A stretch of DNA of 53,318 bases from an uncultured Oscillospiraceae bacterium (GCA_947630755.1 CANRIU010000011.1:1-53318); one strand, 5' to 3'. Positions 8,542 to 17,811 are shown, counted from the stretch's first letter. The notes: generated from the sequence alone by a model not told the origin. Numbers and translations are program-made.

Positions 8542-9479
8542 TTGCTCTCCAAGCTGTCAAAATAGTCGTCGAGCTGCTCCGCGAAGTCCTTCCCGGAGTT
8601 GTAGCCCATCCTCTTCTGCCTGTTGTTCATGGCGGCGACCTCGATTATCACCGCAAGGTTCCGCCCCGGGCGTATGGGCACCACGATGTAGGGCACCTGT
8701 ACGCCGAGAATGTCTATCTTCTCGGTATCCGAGCCCATGCGGTCGTAGGAGTTCTCCGCGTTCCAGTTCTCAAGCTTTATGACCAGGTCCACCTTCTCGC
8801 TCCACTTCACTGCGCCGTTTCCGAAGATGCGCCGCACGTCCACCACGCCAATGCCGCGAAGCTCGATATAGTTGCGTATGAGGTCCGGGGCAGTGCCCGT
8901 GAGGGTGGTGGAGTTTACCTTCTTTATTATTACCGCGTCATCGGAGATGAGGTGGTGGCCGCGCTTTATGAGCTCGATAGCCGTCTCGGACTTGCCCATG
9001 CCGGACTCGCCCAAAATGAGCACCCCCTCGGAGTAGACCTCCATAAACACGCCGTGGCGCATTATCTGGGGGGCCAGTGCGTTATTGAGCTTTGTGGTCA
9101 GCTCGATTATGAGCTCGCTGGTCTCCCGGTGGGACTTGAGTATGGTGACGTCGTGCTCCCTGGCGGAGTCCAGCGTCCCCTCCGGGATATTTACGTCGTG
9201 GGCGATGATTATGGCGGGGACTCCGCTCTCCATCAGCACGTCCAGCTTCCTGCGGCGCTCCTCCTCGGAAAACTGCTGGAGGTAGGCGTCCTCGTTCCAG
9301 CCGAGGATCTGGATACGCTCGGTGGTGAAGTTGGTGTAAAAGCCCGTGAGCTGAAGGCCGGGTCGGTTTATGACCGCGGTGGAAATCATCTTTTTTCCGA
9401 AGTCGCTGGAGGCGTAGAGTATCTCAAGCCCCGTCTCCTCCACCAGCTTTTTAAGGGTCATTCCCTGTGTAGCTTCCAT
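8538..9479 (-). CDS. hprK: HPr(Ser) kinase/phosphorylase (HprK)
   Basis: Bifunctional kinase/phosphorylase that adds and removes phosphate on Ser46 of HPr and Crh, the central switch of catabolite repression in Firmicutes. It has 313 residues. The N-terminal domain ends near 130. The P-loop GESGMGKS is at 157-164, His142 precedes it, DD at 180-181 follows, and the signature ELRGIGVVDVRRIFG lies at 206-220. It has a GGGAGGAG ribosome binding site and its own promoter, and leads the murB-rapZ-whiA-dnaE operon. Its likely target in this window is the HPr-like protein at 41951-42214, which keeps Ser46. Confidence 0.96.
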   Translation of the reverse strand: MEATQGMTLKKLVEETGLEILYASSDFGKKMISTAVINRPGLQLTGFYTNFTTERIQILGWNEDAYLQQFSEEERRRKLDVLMESGVPAIIIAHDVNIPEGTLDSAREHDVTILKSHRETSELIIELTTKLNNALAPQIMRHGVFMEVYSEGVLILGESGMGKSETAIELIKRGHHLISDDAVIIKKVNSTTLTGTAPDLIRNYIELRGIGVVDVRRIFGNGAVKWSEKVDLVIKLENWNAENSYDRMGSDTEKIDILGVQVPYIVVPIRPGRNLAVIIEVAAMNNRQKRMGYNSGKDFAEQLDDYFDSLESK

Positions 9480-9534
9480 TTTTCTCCTCCCAATATTTAA
9501 TAAAGTCGCCAGGAGTCACAATAGTATGTGTATA

Positions 9535-9563
9535 ATTGTAAATTAATTTTGTCGATTTGGCAA
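9535..9563 (-). promoter_or_regulatory. Promoter of the hprK operon
   Basis: Minus-strand TTGCCA (9563-9558), 17-bp spacer, TACAAT (9540-9535), about 55 bases before the hprK start. It is divergent from the rpmB promoter. Confidence 0.65.
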
Positions 9564-9609
9564 TAGGCTGAGGCACATAAAAAATATATTCTGAAATAAA
9601 AAATTATAC

Positions 9610-9638
9610 TTGCATTTTTTGATAAGTTCTGCTACAAT
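9610..9638 (+). promoter_or_regulatory. Promoter of rpmB
   Basis: TTGCAT (9610-9615), 17-bp spacer, TACAAT (9633-9638), about 38 bases upstream of the rpmB ATG. The leader is short, with no autoregulatory structure seen. Confidence 0.7.
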
Positions 9639-9676
9639 AATCAAGCTTATGAATTCACTGCAAGGAGGTGCAGCAG

Positions 9677-9865
9677 ATGGCTAAGTGTGAATTTTGCGGC
9701 AAGGGCGTCTCATTTGGTATTCAGGTGAGCCACTCCCACAGAAGATCCAACCGTACCTGGAAACCGAATGTCAAACGTGTCAAGGCCGTGGTCGACGGCA
9801 GCCCCCGCCACGTTTACGTCTGTACTCGGTGCCTCCGCAGCGGCAAGGTCACCCGCGCGGTGTGA
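9677..9865 (+). CDS. rpmB: 50S ribosomal protein L28
   Basis: Ribosomal protein L28, 62 residues from the ATG at 9677. Two cysteine pairs, CEFC at residues 4-7 and CTRC near the C-terminus, mark the zinc-binding form. The basic segment HSHRRSNRTWKPNVKRV is the rRNA-binding core. The ATG lies nine bases after AAGGAGG; an in-frame GTG at 9668 overlaps that site and is unlikely. The gene stands alone between two minus-strand operons and has its own promoter and terminator. Confidence 0.95.
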   Translation: MAKCEFCGKGVSFGIQVSHSHRRSNRTWKPNVKRVKAVVDGSPRHVYVCTRCLRSGKVTRAV

Positions 9866-9883
9866 TTTTCTCATAATACCGCA

Positions 9884-9938
9884 AATCCCCGCCTTTGGGC
9901 GGGGATTTTTTTGTCAAAGCCCTTTGGGCTTTTTTGAC
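9884..9938. terminator. Double hairpin between convergent rpmB and the DUF6056 gene
   Basis: AATCCCCGCC/GGCGGGGATT (9884-9907) is followed by seven T and is a strong plus-strand terminator for rpmB. A second hairpin at 9913-9938 (GTCAAAGCCC with GGGCTTTTTTGAC) can also serve the minus-strand gene ending at 9942. Confidence 0.8.
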
Positions 9939-9941
9939 AGT

Positions 9942-11303
9942 TTACGGCGCGTTCCGCTCTTCCTCCGGCTCCTCCGGGCCGTCCTTCTCGGTGCCAAGGA
10001 CCCTTATGCCGTAGTACGCACCCATATAGCCGTTGGGCCAGGCGTCGATCGACTCAACGTCCAGGTCCTTAAGGCCCCAGCAGGCGCTGTACTTTGTCTC
10101 GGGGAAAATGAGCCGGAGGACCGCCTTGTCCTCTCCGGCGGCCTTTGCCTCGGCAATACTTATCTCCCGGGCCGAGTAGGAGGTGTGGGTGTGCCAGATG
10201 TCGTACACGCCCGTTATGAGGGACAGGGCGGTCACCACCGCCAGCGCCCCTCCCACGCAGGAGACCGCCTCCGCCCTGCCCCGCTCAATAAGCCCCGGGA
10301 CAAGTACCGCGACGGCGGCGATGAGCAGCATCGCCGTGGTGCAAAAGCACCGCTCCGGGTAGTAGCTGGCGGCTGTGAGCATATAGTTTGCCGCAACGGC
10401 CCCGGCGGCGTAAATCACGGACTCCGTGAGCCTCTCCGGATCGACCCTGGCGAAAAGCCCCATGACCATGGCGGCGGCCCAGGCAATAAGCAGCCAGAGG
10501 CCGTTGGATCTCAGCATGGCGGTGGCGTTTTTGAAGTTTTGCAAAAGCAGCGCAAGGTAGAGCCCCGAGCCCTTGGCCTTCATCTGGGCGGGCATACTCA
10601 TCATCAGGATATACCCCGCAACGGCGGCGGCTATGGGGATAAAGAGCCACGTCCGAAGGCTCTGCTTCTTCACGACCCTTCCGAGAACGATAAAGCACAA
10701 GCCCAGGAATATGCAGATGAAGGACGTGACCTCCGTATACATCCCGAAGGGCAGCGCGAGGACTGAGAACAGGAGCTTTTTCCACAGAGGGACGGCGGCC
10801 TGCCCGCCGCGGTATCTCAAAATAAACGGGCGCAGGAACAACAGTCCGAAAAGCAGCGCCCACAGGTAGTTGACAGAACCTGTCTGCCACAGCGCAACCT
10901 GCCCGAATACGGGCATGAAGTACCAGACTGCGGCGAAGATGGCTGTCAGGAGGAGGAGATCATCCCCCTTCTCCGGCCTTACAAGGCTGTACAGGGCGTA
11001 TATAAACCCCGTGAACACCACGGCGTTCACGACGTCAAAGACGGCCTTGGGCCAGAGCATGAAGAGCTGCCCCAGTCCGTGGCTTATGAGCCGACCGTTC
11101 ATTATCCTTGCGTGGACCGCCATGGAGGGGAATATGTCCCAGACGCTCTCTATCCACCACTGGGTCTTGAAGCTCTCCATGTACGCAAAGTCGTCCGCCA
11201 CATAATGGGTGAGCAGATTTAAAAGGAGCATGAAAAGGCCGATAAGGCCGAGGGCCGCCCATATGGCCCGGCGTGAGGCGTTGAGCCTCTTTAATTTTTC
11301 CAA
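9942..11303 (-). CDS. DUF6056 multi-pass membrane protein
   Basis: Integral membrane protein of 453 residues with about ten hydrophobic segments. The pattern HYVADDFAYM near residue 33, followed by MNGRLISHGLGQ, resembles GT-C type glycosyltransferases of the DUF6056/GtrII kind, where a paired acidic motif after the first membrane helix is catalytic. The start is TTG, ten bases after AAAGGAGA. It sits 48 bases after a GtrB-like glycosyltransferase, which makes polyprenyl-phosphate-linked sugar; together they would form a surface-glycan modification pair. The sugar and acceptor are unknown. The C-terminal about 75 residues are predicted to be outside the membrane helices. Confidence 0.75.
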   Translation of the reverse strand: MEKLKRLNASRRAIWAALGLIGLFMLLLNLLTHYVADDFAYMESFKTQWWIESVWDIFPSMAVHARIMNGRLISHGLGQLFMLWPKAVFDVVNAVVFTGFIYALYSLVRPEKGDDLLLLTAIFAAVWYFMPVFGQVALWQTGSVNYLWALLFGLLFLRPFILRYRGGQAAVPLWKKLLFSVLALPFGMYTEVTSFICIFLGLCFIVLGRVVKKQSLRTWLFIPIAAAVAGYILMMSMPAQMKAKGSGLYLALLLQNFKNATAMLRSNGLWLLIAWAAAMVMGLFARVDPERLTESVIYAAGAVAANYMLTAASYYPERCFCTTAMLLIAAVAVLVPGLIERGRAEAVSCVGGALAVVTALSLITGVYDIWHTHTSYSAREISIAEAKAAGEDKAVLRLIFPETKYSACWGLKDLDVESIDAWPNGYMGAYYGIRVLGTEKDGPEEPEEERNAP

Positions 11304-11351
11304 ATCAGCATCTCCTTTCCCGGTTTTGTGCTGCTCCGGCGCGAAGGCATC

Positions 11352-12266
11352 TCAGCCGCACTCCCGGGAGATTATGAATCTGGGCCTTCCCAGGCTCTGG
11401 CGGAAGACCCGGCCCAGGTAATAGCCCGCGACGCCAAGGGCGGCGAGTATGCACCCGGCGGCTAAAAGTATCATCACGCCGAGAAACACGAGCCACCCCT
11501 CCGCGTCAACGCCGACGGCGGCGTATAGGATGCCCGTTATAACGGCGGCGAGGGCAAAGAACACGCCAAGGATGGTGGCAAGCTGCATCGGAGCCGTGGA
11601 GAAGGCGGTGACGGAGGATACGGCGTAGCGGGCCAGGGACCTGAAGGACCACTTGGACTGACCCGCTGTCCTCTCGGCCACGTCGAACTCCACCTCCGCC
11701 CGGCGAAAGCCCACGAAGGCCGCAAGGCCCCGGAAGAACACGTTCTCCTCCGTCAGGGCGAGAAGGGCGTCCACGACCTTCCGGTCCATGAGCTTAAAGT
11801 CCGACGAGCGCCTCATATCAAGGCCCGCGAGCCTTGATATGACGGCGTAGAAGGCCCCGGCGCAGAATCTGTGCAGGGCCGACTCCCGGCCCCTGTCCCG
11901 CTTTACGCCCTCTATCAGCTCATAGCCCTTTTTCCAGAGGGCGTACATCCGGGGAAGCTCCTCCGGCGGGTGCTGGAGGTCGCAGTCCATCACCGCAGCG
12001 CACTCCCCCCTTGCCCGGCTAAGACCCGCGAATATGGCCCGGTCCTTCCCGAAGTTGCGGGAGAAGGATATGCCCCGAACATTTTCGTCCGCCTCCCGGG
12101 CGCGGAGCACGGCCTGCCAGGTGTCGTCCCCGGAGCCGTCGTCCACGAAGATGAGCTCGTAGGGGATCTTCGCCTCCCGCAGCACCCCGGCGACAGTGAG
12201 GGCAGCCCGCTCCACCATGGCCTCCTCGTTGAAGGCCGGGATTATAACAGAGAGCAGATCATTCAT
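11352..12266 (-). CDS. GtrB/DPM1-like family 2 glycosyltransferase
   Basis: Glycosyltransferase of 304 residues that probably transfers a sugar from a nucleotide donor to undecaprenyl phosphate on the inner face of the membrane. The GT2 motifs are VIIPAFNEE, FVDDGSGDDT and DCDLQHPPEEL. Two membrane helices at about 232-255 and 265-290 are typical of the GtrB/YkcC group. It has a GAGGTAGAGAGA ribosome site. The 88-bp gap before it (12267-12354) holds no gene; a weak promoter with TTGCGG and TTAAAT boxes is possible. The downstream DUF6056 protein is its probable partner. Confidence 0.88.
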   Translation of the reverse strand: MNDLLSVIIPAFNEEAMVERAALTVAGVLREAKIPYELIFVDDGSGDDTWQAVLRAREADENVRGISFSRNFGKDRAIFAGLSRARGECAAVMDCDLQHPPEELPRMYALWKKGYELIEGVKRDRGRESALHRFCAGAFYAVISRLAGLDMRRSSDFKLMDRKVVDALLALTEENVFFRGLAAFVGFRRAEVEFDVAERTAGQSKWSFRSLARYAVSSVTAFSTAPMQLATILGVFFALAAVITGILYAAVGVDAEGWLVFLGVMILLAAGCILAALGVAGYYLGRVFRQSLGRPRFIISRECG

Positions 12267-12354
12267 TCTCTCTACCTCTTTTCGTCTTTACCCATTTAAA
12301 TTTAGCCACCGTCATCCCGCAAATTCAGGGAATGGGTGTAAAATCAATACACTT

Positions 12355-13566
12355 TTAATTGTCCGCGCCCCTGCCGTTGTATACGGGCGAGAGCAGCGAC
12401 TCATAGTCGCGTATGCACACCACCAAGTCCGACTTATATTCCGCGATGTACTCCCCGAGGGTCATATCCGTGTAGTGCCGGAGGTCCAGGGAGCGCATGA
12501 CGTTGAAGCTGGGATACATGAGGCACTCCACTGCGTTGGTGAAGCTGTCGCCGTATATGAGGATGCTGGGGAGGCTGTCGCGGTCCGTGTCTATCACCGT
12601 CTCTGACATGTCCCCGCCCATGTAGAAGGAGTAGGTCACGTCCTGCCCCGGGTCCCCGGGCATGGCGTACACCGTGGGCTCGTGCTCTATCCCCCAGTCC
12701 CAGCGGCGGAAGGGCACGGGGTCGTAGAGGTCAAAATATGTCAGCTTCTCGTCGTTTGTCCACAGGCCCATGAGCTTTCTGTTTCTTGAGCCGAGGTAAG
12801 TGTTCGGAAGCTGCCTGAACACCCCGTCGGACTCCGACGGGACGTGGACCGACGCCCCGGTGTCGGCGTTGTAGCGCTCAAGTATCTCCCGGCAGGTGAG
12901 AAGCCCGCCGTAGAGGGGGTAGTGGTTGTCCACCGTGGAGCCGAGCTCACGGGGGGAGCCGAGGCCGGCGAAGACCTCGCCCATGTCGATATACCCCACC
13001 CCGGCGCTCTCGAGGGAGGTCTTCAGGGCCGCCCGGGAGAGGGCGGTATACTCCGCGTTATTGTTTAGATACCGGGGGTAGTCGTCCTCAAAGTACGCGT
13101 ACTGGCAGGGCACGGCGACGTAGTAGAACGCCGCCCCCACCGACGCCGCCGCGTCCCGGACGGAGGTGAGGTTTTCCGTCATCCGGGCAGCAGCCTCCGG
13201 TATGCCGGAGGTGTCGAACATATCAAAGGGGAGGAACGGCAGCAGAATGTCGTCCTTCACCACCACCTCGTTCACCACCGGGCGGCGGAGGACGCGAAGG
13301 TCAATAAATGTGTCAAGCTTTAAAAGTATGCTCCGCCCCGGGGCCTGGTCGGCGAGGTAGTCGTCCAGCTTTTTGAAATACTCACCGGAGATGACCTCCC
13401 CGGCGGAGAGGTCGGGCATCTGAGCGAGGCTCCGGTTCTCATAGTAGGACCAGGTCCCCTTGTCCCGGAATATTCCCACGGCTAAAAGCAGCGCCAAAAA
13501 CGCGCCGAAGGCGGCGATAATGAGGCGGTCCGCCCCGGCGGAGAGCTTCTTTTCCCTGTCGTCCAC
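12355..13566 (-). CDS. DHHW-family (AlgJ/AlgX-like) protein
   Basis: Membrane-anchored protein of 403 residues with one N-terminal helix (about 14-33) and an SGNH-like extracytoplasmic domain. D213 and H215 in TVDNHYP and S341 in YGDSFTNA correspond to the Asp-His and Ser of AlgJ/AlgX-type O-acetyl esterases and transferases. It immediately follows an MBOAT protein (12-base gap), the usual pairing for O-acetylation of an exported polysaccharide. The start is GTG with GAGGGGGTGAGA upstream. The target polymer is unknown; the neighbouring glycosyltransferase suggests a cell-wall glycan. Confidence 0.82.
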   Translation of the reverse strand: MDDREKKLSAGADRLIIAAFGAFLALLLAVGIFRDKGTWSYYENRSLAQMPDLSAGEVISGEYFKKLDDYLADQAPGRSILLKLDTFIDLRVLRRPVVNEVVVKDDILLPFLPFDMFDTSGIPEAAARMTENLTSVRDAAASVGAAFYYVAVPCQYAYFEDDYPRYLNNNAEYTALSRAALKTSLESAGVGYIDMGEVFAGLGSPRELGSTVDNHYPLYGGLLTCREILERYNADTGASVHVPSESDGVFRQLPNTYLGSRNRKLMGLWTNDEKLTYFDLYDPVPFRRWDWGIEHEPTVYAMPGDPGQDVTYSFYMGGDMSETVIDTDRDSLPSILIYGDSFTNAVECLMYPSFNVMRSLDLRHYTDMTLGEYIAEYKSDLVVCIRDYESLLSPVYNGRGADN

Positions 13567-13578
13567 ACTCTCACCCCC

Positions 13579-14994
13579 TCAGAACTGAAAATAGATGAAC
13601 GGGTTGAAGCTCCCGGAGGCGAGCTTCATGTAGGAAAGACCCAGCACCGCAAATCCCAGCGCAGCCGGGACGAGGCGTATGAGGAGCACCCTCGCGAAGG
13701 GTCTTCCCTCCGTGAGCCTCTCCGCCCGCGCCCTCACAGCGTCACGGATGGGCAGGGACGCCGCGGCGGCGATGAGCAGCTGCGGCAGGTACTCGAGTAT
13801 GTAGTACCCCCCGCCCGCATAATTTAATTCGTTAAAACCGAGCATCGCCTTAAGGTAGCTTACGGCGTGAGAAATGCTGTCGGCTCTGAATATCACCCAG
13901 CCCAGCACCACGGCAAGGAGGGTGTACAGGTGTCTCAATACCGATGGCAGCTTTTTCAGCGCTTCGCCCCACAGGAATTTTTCCCCGGTAAGGAGCAGAA
14001 GATACCACGCTCCCCAGAGGATGAACGTCCAGTTCGCGCCGTGCCACAGGCCCGTCAGCAGCCACACCACCGCAAGGTTGCGAAGCTGCCGGAGCTTTCC
14101 GCAGCGGCTGCCCCCCAGGGGGATGTACACATAGTCCCGAAACCAGCTGGACAGGGAGATGTGCCACCTGCGCCAGAACTCCGTGACGGAGCGGGAGATA
14201 TAGGGGTAGTTGAAGTTTTCGAGAAACTCAAAGCCGAAAATCCTGCCAAGGCCGATGGCCATGTCGGAGTAGGCGGAGAAGTCAAAATAAATCTGGAAGG
14301 TGTAGGCGATTATCCCCACCCACGCCTGAAGCGCCCCAAGGCTCCCCGGGGCGCGGGCAAAGGCGGCGTCCGCCGCCTCGGCAAGGGCGTTGGCGATGAG
14401 CATCTTCTTTCCCATGCCGAAGCAAAAGCGCACTACGCCGGAGGCGAACTTATCCGCGGTCTCCCGGCGGTTTTGTATGTCGTCGGCTACCGTGGAGTAG
14501 CGCACGATGGGTCCCGCCACAAGCTGCGGAAAGAGGGCGGCGTAGAGGGCCATGTTAAGGGGATTTTTCTGGAGTAAGGACCTGTCGCGGTATACGTCAA
14601 TGACGTAGGAGAGGCCCTGGAAGGTGTAAAAGGATATGCCGATGGGCATCACTATCTCCGGCACTGTGACGCGAAGGCCCAGCGCCCGAAGCTCACCCAG
14701 GGCAAAGCCCGCGTACTTATAGTACCCCAAAATCCCGAGCCCCGCTGCCGATGCCAGAACAACGGAGAGCTTTCGCACCCGGTCCCTTTTTGAAAGTCCC
14801 GCCATAAGGCCGCACAGGTAATTCACCGCCACGCATACAAGCAGCAGCGCCAGGTATTTCGCTCCCACCCAGCAGTAGAAAATGAGGCTGAAGGCCAGAA
14901 GAACAGGATTTCTCAGCTCCCGCCTTGCGAAAAAGTACACCGCCAGGAGCACCGGGAGAAACCAGACGAAAAACGTCACGCTGGAAAAGACCAT
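13579..14994 (-). CDS. MBOAT O-acyltransferase (AlgI/DltB-like)
   Basis: Membrane-bound O-acyltransferase of 471 residues that moves acyl groups, usually acetyl, across the membrane to an extracellular acceptor. Conserved features are PIGISFYTFQGLSYVIDVYR, FPQLVAGPI, FWRRWHISLSSWFRDYVY with H278, and the catalytic H318 in LTGLWHGANWTFILWG. About eleven membrane helices are visible. A good ribosome site (AAGGAGATATTTAG) lies upstream. It begins 27 bases after der and is followed directly by the DHHW protein, so der may share its transcript. Confidence 0.92.
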   Translation of the reverse strand: MVFSSVTFFVWFLPVLLAVYFFARRELRNPVLLAFSLIFYCWVGAKYLALLLVCVAVNYLCGLMAGLSKRDRVRKLSVVLASAAGLGILGYYKYAGFALGELRALGLRVTVPEIVMPIGISFYTFQGLSYVIDVYRDRSLLQKNPLNMALYAALFPQLVAGPIVRYSTVADDIQNRRETADKFASGVVRFCFGMGKKMLIANALAEAADAAFARAPGSLGALQAWVGIIAYTFQIYFDFSAYSDMAIGLGRIFGFEFLENFNYPYISRSVTEFWRRWHISLSSWFRDYVYIPLGGSRCGKLRQLRNLAVVWLLTGLWHGANWTFILWGAWYLLLLTGEKFLWGEALKKLPSVLRHLYTLLAVVLGWVIFRADSISHAVSYLKAMLGFNELNYAGGGYYILEYLPQLLIAAAASLPIRDAVRARAERLTEGRPFARVLLIRLVPAALGFAVLGLSYMKLASGSFNPFIYFQF

Positions 14995-15021
14995 CTAAAT
15001 ATCTCCTTTTTGGGGAAAGGC

Positions 15022-16347
15022 TCACTCCTCCCGCTCGCCGCGCTCCCGGATGAGGAGGCGTATGGGCGTGCCCTCAAAGCCGAAGGCGGCGCGGAGCTGG
15101 TTTTCAAGGTAGCGCTGGTAGGAGAAGTGGAAGAGCTCCGCGTCGTTGCAGAATATGACGAACGTGGGTGGCCGGACGCTGACCTCGGTCATGTAGAATA
15201 TCTTGAGCCGCCTGCCCTTGTCGGAGGGGGGCTGGACCCGGGCCTGGGCATCACTGAGGACGTTATTGAGAAGTCCCGTGGTTATCCTGCGGCAGGACTG
15301 GTCGTTGACGCTCTTCGCAAGGCTGAATATCCTGTCTACCCTCTGCCCCGTGAGGGCGGAGACGAAGAGTATCGGCGCGTAGGGCATGAAGGAGAGGTCC
15401 CGGCGTATGTCCGCACGGAGCCTGTCCATTGTCTTCCCGTCCTTCTCCACCAGGTCCCACTTGTTCACAAGGATGATGCTGGCCCTTCCGGCCTCGTGGG
15501 CCATCCCGGCGACCTTCGTGTCCTGCTCGGTGACGCCGTCCCGGGCGTCCAGCATTATGAGGCACACGTCCGCCCGCTCAATGGCGAGCTGCGCCCGCAT
15601 GACGGAGAATTTCTCCACCCGGTCCTCGACCCGGGACTTCCGGCGCATACCTGCGGTGTCAATGAGGAGAAACCTGCCCTCCCCGTTTTCAAAGGGCGCG
15701 TCCACGGCGTCCCGGGTGGTCCCGGCGACATCGGAGACTATGACCCGCTCCTCCCCCAGTATCCGGTTGACTATAGAGGATTTGCCCACGTTGGGCTTTC
15801 CGATAAAGGCGAGCTTAACCGCGTCCTCGTCGGCGTTCTCCTCCTCCGGCGCGGGGAAATGCTTAAGGCACTCGTCAAGTATGTCCCCGGTGCCGTGCCC
15901 GTGGAGGGCCGAGAGGGGTATCGGGTCGCCAAGGCCCAGGGCGTAGAACTCATAAATATCCGGGTTCACGGGGCCCACGGAGTCCATCTTATTGACGGCC
16001 AGCACCACAGGCTTGCCGGAGCGCTGGAGCATCGCCGCGACCTCCTGGTCCGCGGCGGTGACTCCGGTGGTTATGTCCCCGACGAAAATAATGACATCCG
16101 CGGAGTCTATGGCGATGAGGGCCTGCTCCCGCATGAAGGTCAATATCTCGCTGTCGGTGTTGGGCTCAATGCCGCCGGTGTCAACTATGTCAAAGGTCCG
16201 GCCCGCCCACTCGCACTGGGCGTAGAGGCGGTCACGGGTGACGCCGGGGGTGTCCTCCACTATGGACAGGCGCTGTCCGGCAAGGCGGTTAAAGAGAAGG
16301 CTCTTGCCCACGTTGGGCCTTCCCACTATGGCTGCTAATGGTCTCAT
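15022..16347 (-). CDS. der: Ribosome biogenesis GTPase Der (EngA)
   Basis: Tandem-domain GTPase needed for 50S maturation, 441 residues. The first G domain has GRPNVGKS near the N-terminus, DTGG and NKMD. The second has GKPNVGKSSI, DTAGMRRKSR and NKWD. The C-terminal KH-like domain includes PPTFVIFCN and RYLENQLRAAFGFEGTPI. The ATG at 16347 is preferred: GGAGGAG lies just upstream, whereas the in-frame GTG four codons earlier overlaps that ribosome site. It lies 33 bases after the DUF512 protein. Confidence 0.96.
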   Translation of the reverse strand: MRPLAAIVGRPNVGKSLLFNRLAGQRLSIVEDTPGVTRDRLYAQCEWAGRTFDIVDTGGIEPNTDSEILTFMREQALIAIDSADVIIFVGDITTGVTAADQEVAAMLQRSGKPVVLAVNKMDSVGPVNPDIYEFYALGLGDPIPLSALHGHGTGDILDECLKHFPAPEEENADEDAVKLAFIGKPNVGKSSIVNRILGEERVIVSDVAGTTRDAVDAPFENGEGRFLLIDTAGMRRKSRVEDRVEKFSVMRAQLAIERADVCLIMLDARDGVTEQDTKVAGMAHEAGRASIILVNKWDLVEKDGKTMDRLRADIRRDLSFMPYAPILFVSALTGQRVDRIFSLAKSVNDQSCRRITTGLLNNVLSDAQARVQPPSDKGRRLKIFYMTEVSVRPPTFVIFCNDAELFHFSYQRYLENQLRAAFGFEGTPIRLLIRERGEREE

Positions 16348-16380
16348 ATGCTCCTCCACGCTCCCCTCCGGGAGTCAGAT

Positions 16381-17691
16381 TCATGACAAAAATACATCTA
16401 ATAACGGCTCCCCGCCGTTGTCCATGGGCACCACGGGGACGCCAAGCTCCCGGGTGAGGTCCTCCACGGTCACGTCGTCGAGAAGCACGTTCTCCCCGTC
16501 CTTAAGCATCCTGTTCGTTATATAGAGCCGCTCCCCCAGATCCCGGCCCCTGAGCTGTGAGATGAGGTCCCGGCCCGTTATGAGCCCCGCCACGTCGATA
16601 GTGTGCCCGAAAAAGTCGTTGACGATGGGGTAGACCCGGACGTCTATCTCCGGGAAGCGGCGCTTTGCCATGTCCCGGAGCCTGATTATCGTCCCCGCGG
16701 CGGAGACGCCGGTGGCGATGGATATATGGCTCCCCCGGGCAGGGCCACGGGCCCCCGCAAGAGCGTCCTCAAACTCCTTATAGAGGAGCCGCAGCATCCC
16801 CACGCCGTTTTCAAGCTGTGGGTAGCCCTGGTAGAAGCTGTCCTCCGGGACCTCAAGCCCGGCCTTCAGATAAAGCTCGTCCGAGCAGAAGAATATCCTG
16901 CTGCCGCTGCGGCGAAAGCACCGCTCCCCAAAGCGCTCCACCTGCCGAACGGTCCGGCGGGCGCTCATTTTATCAAATGGCTTTATGGGGTAGAGCCCCT
17001 CCCGGAATTTTGTGAGGCCCACGGGTATGACGGCGACGCTCTTCACCGCCGGGGCCAGGTGGGACAGCGCCCGCATGGTGTAGTCGAGCTGGTAGCGGTC
17101 GTTTATCCCCGGGCAGCAGACTATCTGGCAGTTAAGCTCGATCCCGGCATCGGCAAAGCGCTTTAAAAGCTCTATCCCCCGCCCGGCGTGCCTGTTCCCA
17201 AGCATCATGCACCGGAGGGAGGGCTTCATGGTGTGGACGGAGACGTTTATCGGGGAGATCTTAAGGTCGATTACCCTCTGCACCTCCCGCTCCCCCAGAT
17301 TCGTCAGGGTGAGATATGAGCCCGTGAGGAATGAGAGGCGCACGTCATCGTCCTTGAAATAGAGGGTGTCCCTCATCCCCGGGGGCATCTGGTCCACAAA
17401 GCAGAATATGCAGTTATTGGCACAGGAGCGGGCGGAGTCCATGAGGTACTCCTGAAACTCCAGCCCCGCGCTGCGCCCCTCCTCCTTCCGGAGCCTGACG
17501 GTGTACTCCGAGCCGTCGGGGCGCTCAAGGGTGAATTCCGGGTCCGGGTCGTAGGTGTAGTACATATAGTCCAGCACGTCCCGGACCCTGCTGCCGTTGA
17601 CGGCCTTGAGCCGCTCCCCCGGAGCTATCCCGGCGGCCTGCGCCGGAGAGCCGGGGTCCACGGAGGATATTGTGTTCATACCGCCTGACAT
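16381..17691 (-). CDS. DUF512 radical-SAM protein with N-terminal PDZ domain
   Basis: 436-residue protein of the DUF512 family. Residues 5-70 form a PDZ-like domain (ISSVDPGSPAQAAGIAPGE). Cysteines 90, 94 and 97 in CANNCIFC are a radical-SAM iron-sulfur motif, and the C-terminal DUF512 region contains GYPQLENGVGM and FFGHTIDVAGLITG. The gene commonly lies next to der in Clostridia, as here, but its substrate is unknown; a role in ribosome or tRNA chemistry is only a guess. The start ATG follows AGGGGGAAGG. A terminator separates it from rpmF, so it has its own transcript or depends on read-through. Confidence 0.9.
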   Translation of the reverse strand: MSGGMNTISSVDPGSPAQAAGIAPGERLKAVNGSRVRDVLDYMYYTYDPDPEFTLERPDGSEYTVRLRKEEGRSAGLEFQEYLMDSARSCANNCIFCFVDQMPPGMRDTLYFKDDDVRLSFLTGSYLTLTNLGEREVQRVIDLKISPINVSVHTMKPSLRCMMLGNRHAGRGIELLKRFADAGIELNCQIVCCPGINDRYQLDYTMRALSHLAPAVKSVAVIPVGLTKFREGLYPIKPFDKMSARRTVRQVERFGERCFRRSGSRIFFCSDELYLKAGLEVPEDSFYQGYPQLENGVGMLRLLYKEFEDALAGARGPARGSHISIATGVSAAGTIIRLRDMAKRRFPEIDVRVYPIVNDFFGHTIDVAGLITGRDLISQLRGRDLGERLYITNRMLKDGENVLLDDVTVEDLTRELGVPVVPMDNGGEPLLDVFLS

Positions 17692-17770
17692 TGACCTTCC
17701 CCCTCAAAATATAAGGCGGCGGGAGCGCGCCCGCGCCGCCGGAGATATGACGCTTTGCCCCTTATTAACG

Positions 17771-17798
17771 AAAAAGCGGCGGGAGACCCGCCGTTTTT
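17771..17798 (-). terminator. Terminator after rpmF
   Basis: CGGCGGG/CCCGCCG (17777-17783 and 17787-17793) is flanked by A and T runs and reads as a terminator on the minus strand. A second GC-rich dyad at about 17713-17738 lies between it and the DUF512 gene. Confidence 0.75.
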
Positions 17799-17811
17799 CC
17801 AAAAATCGCTT

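Noticed and set aside
15010-16338. 442-codon open frame opposite der
   Set aside because: Antisense shadow of a well-conserved GTPase gene; composition is typical of complement-strand artefacts.
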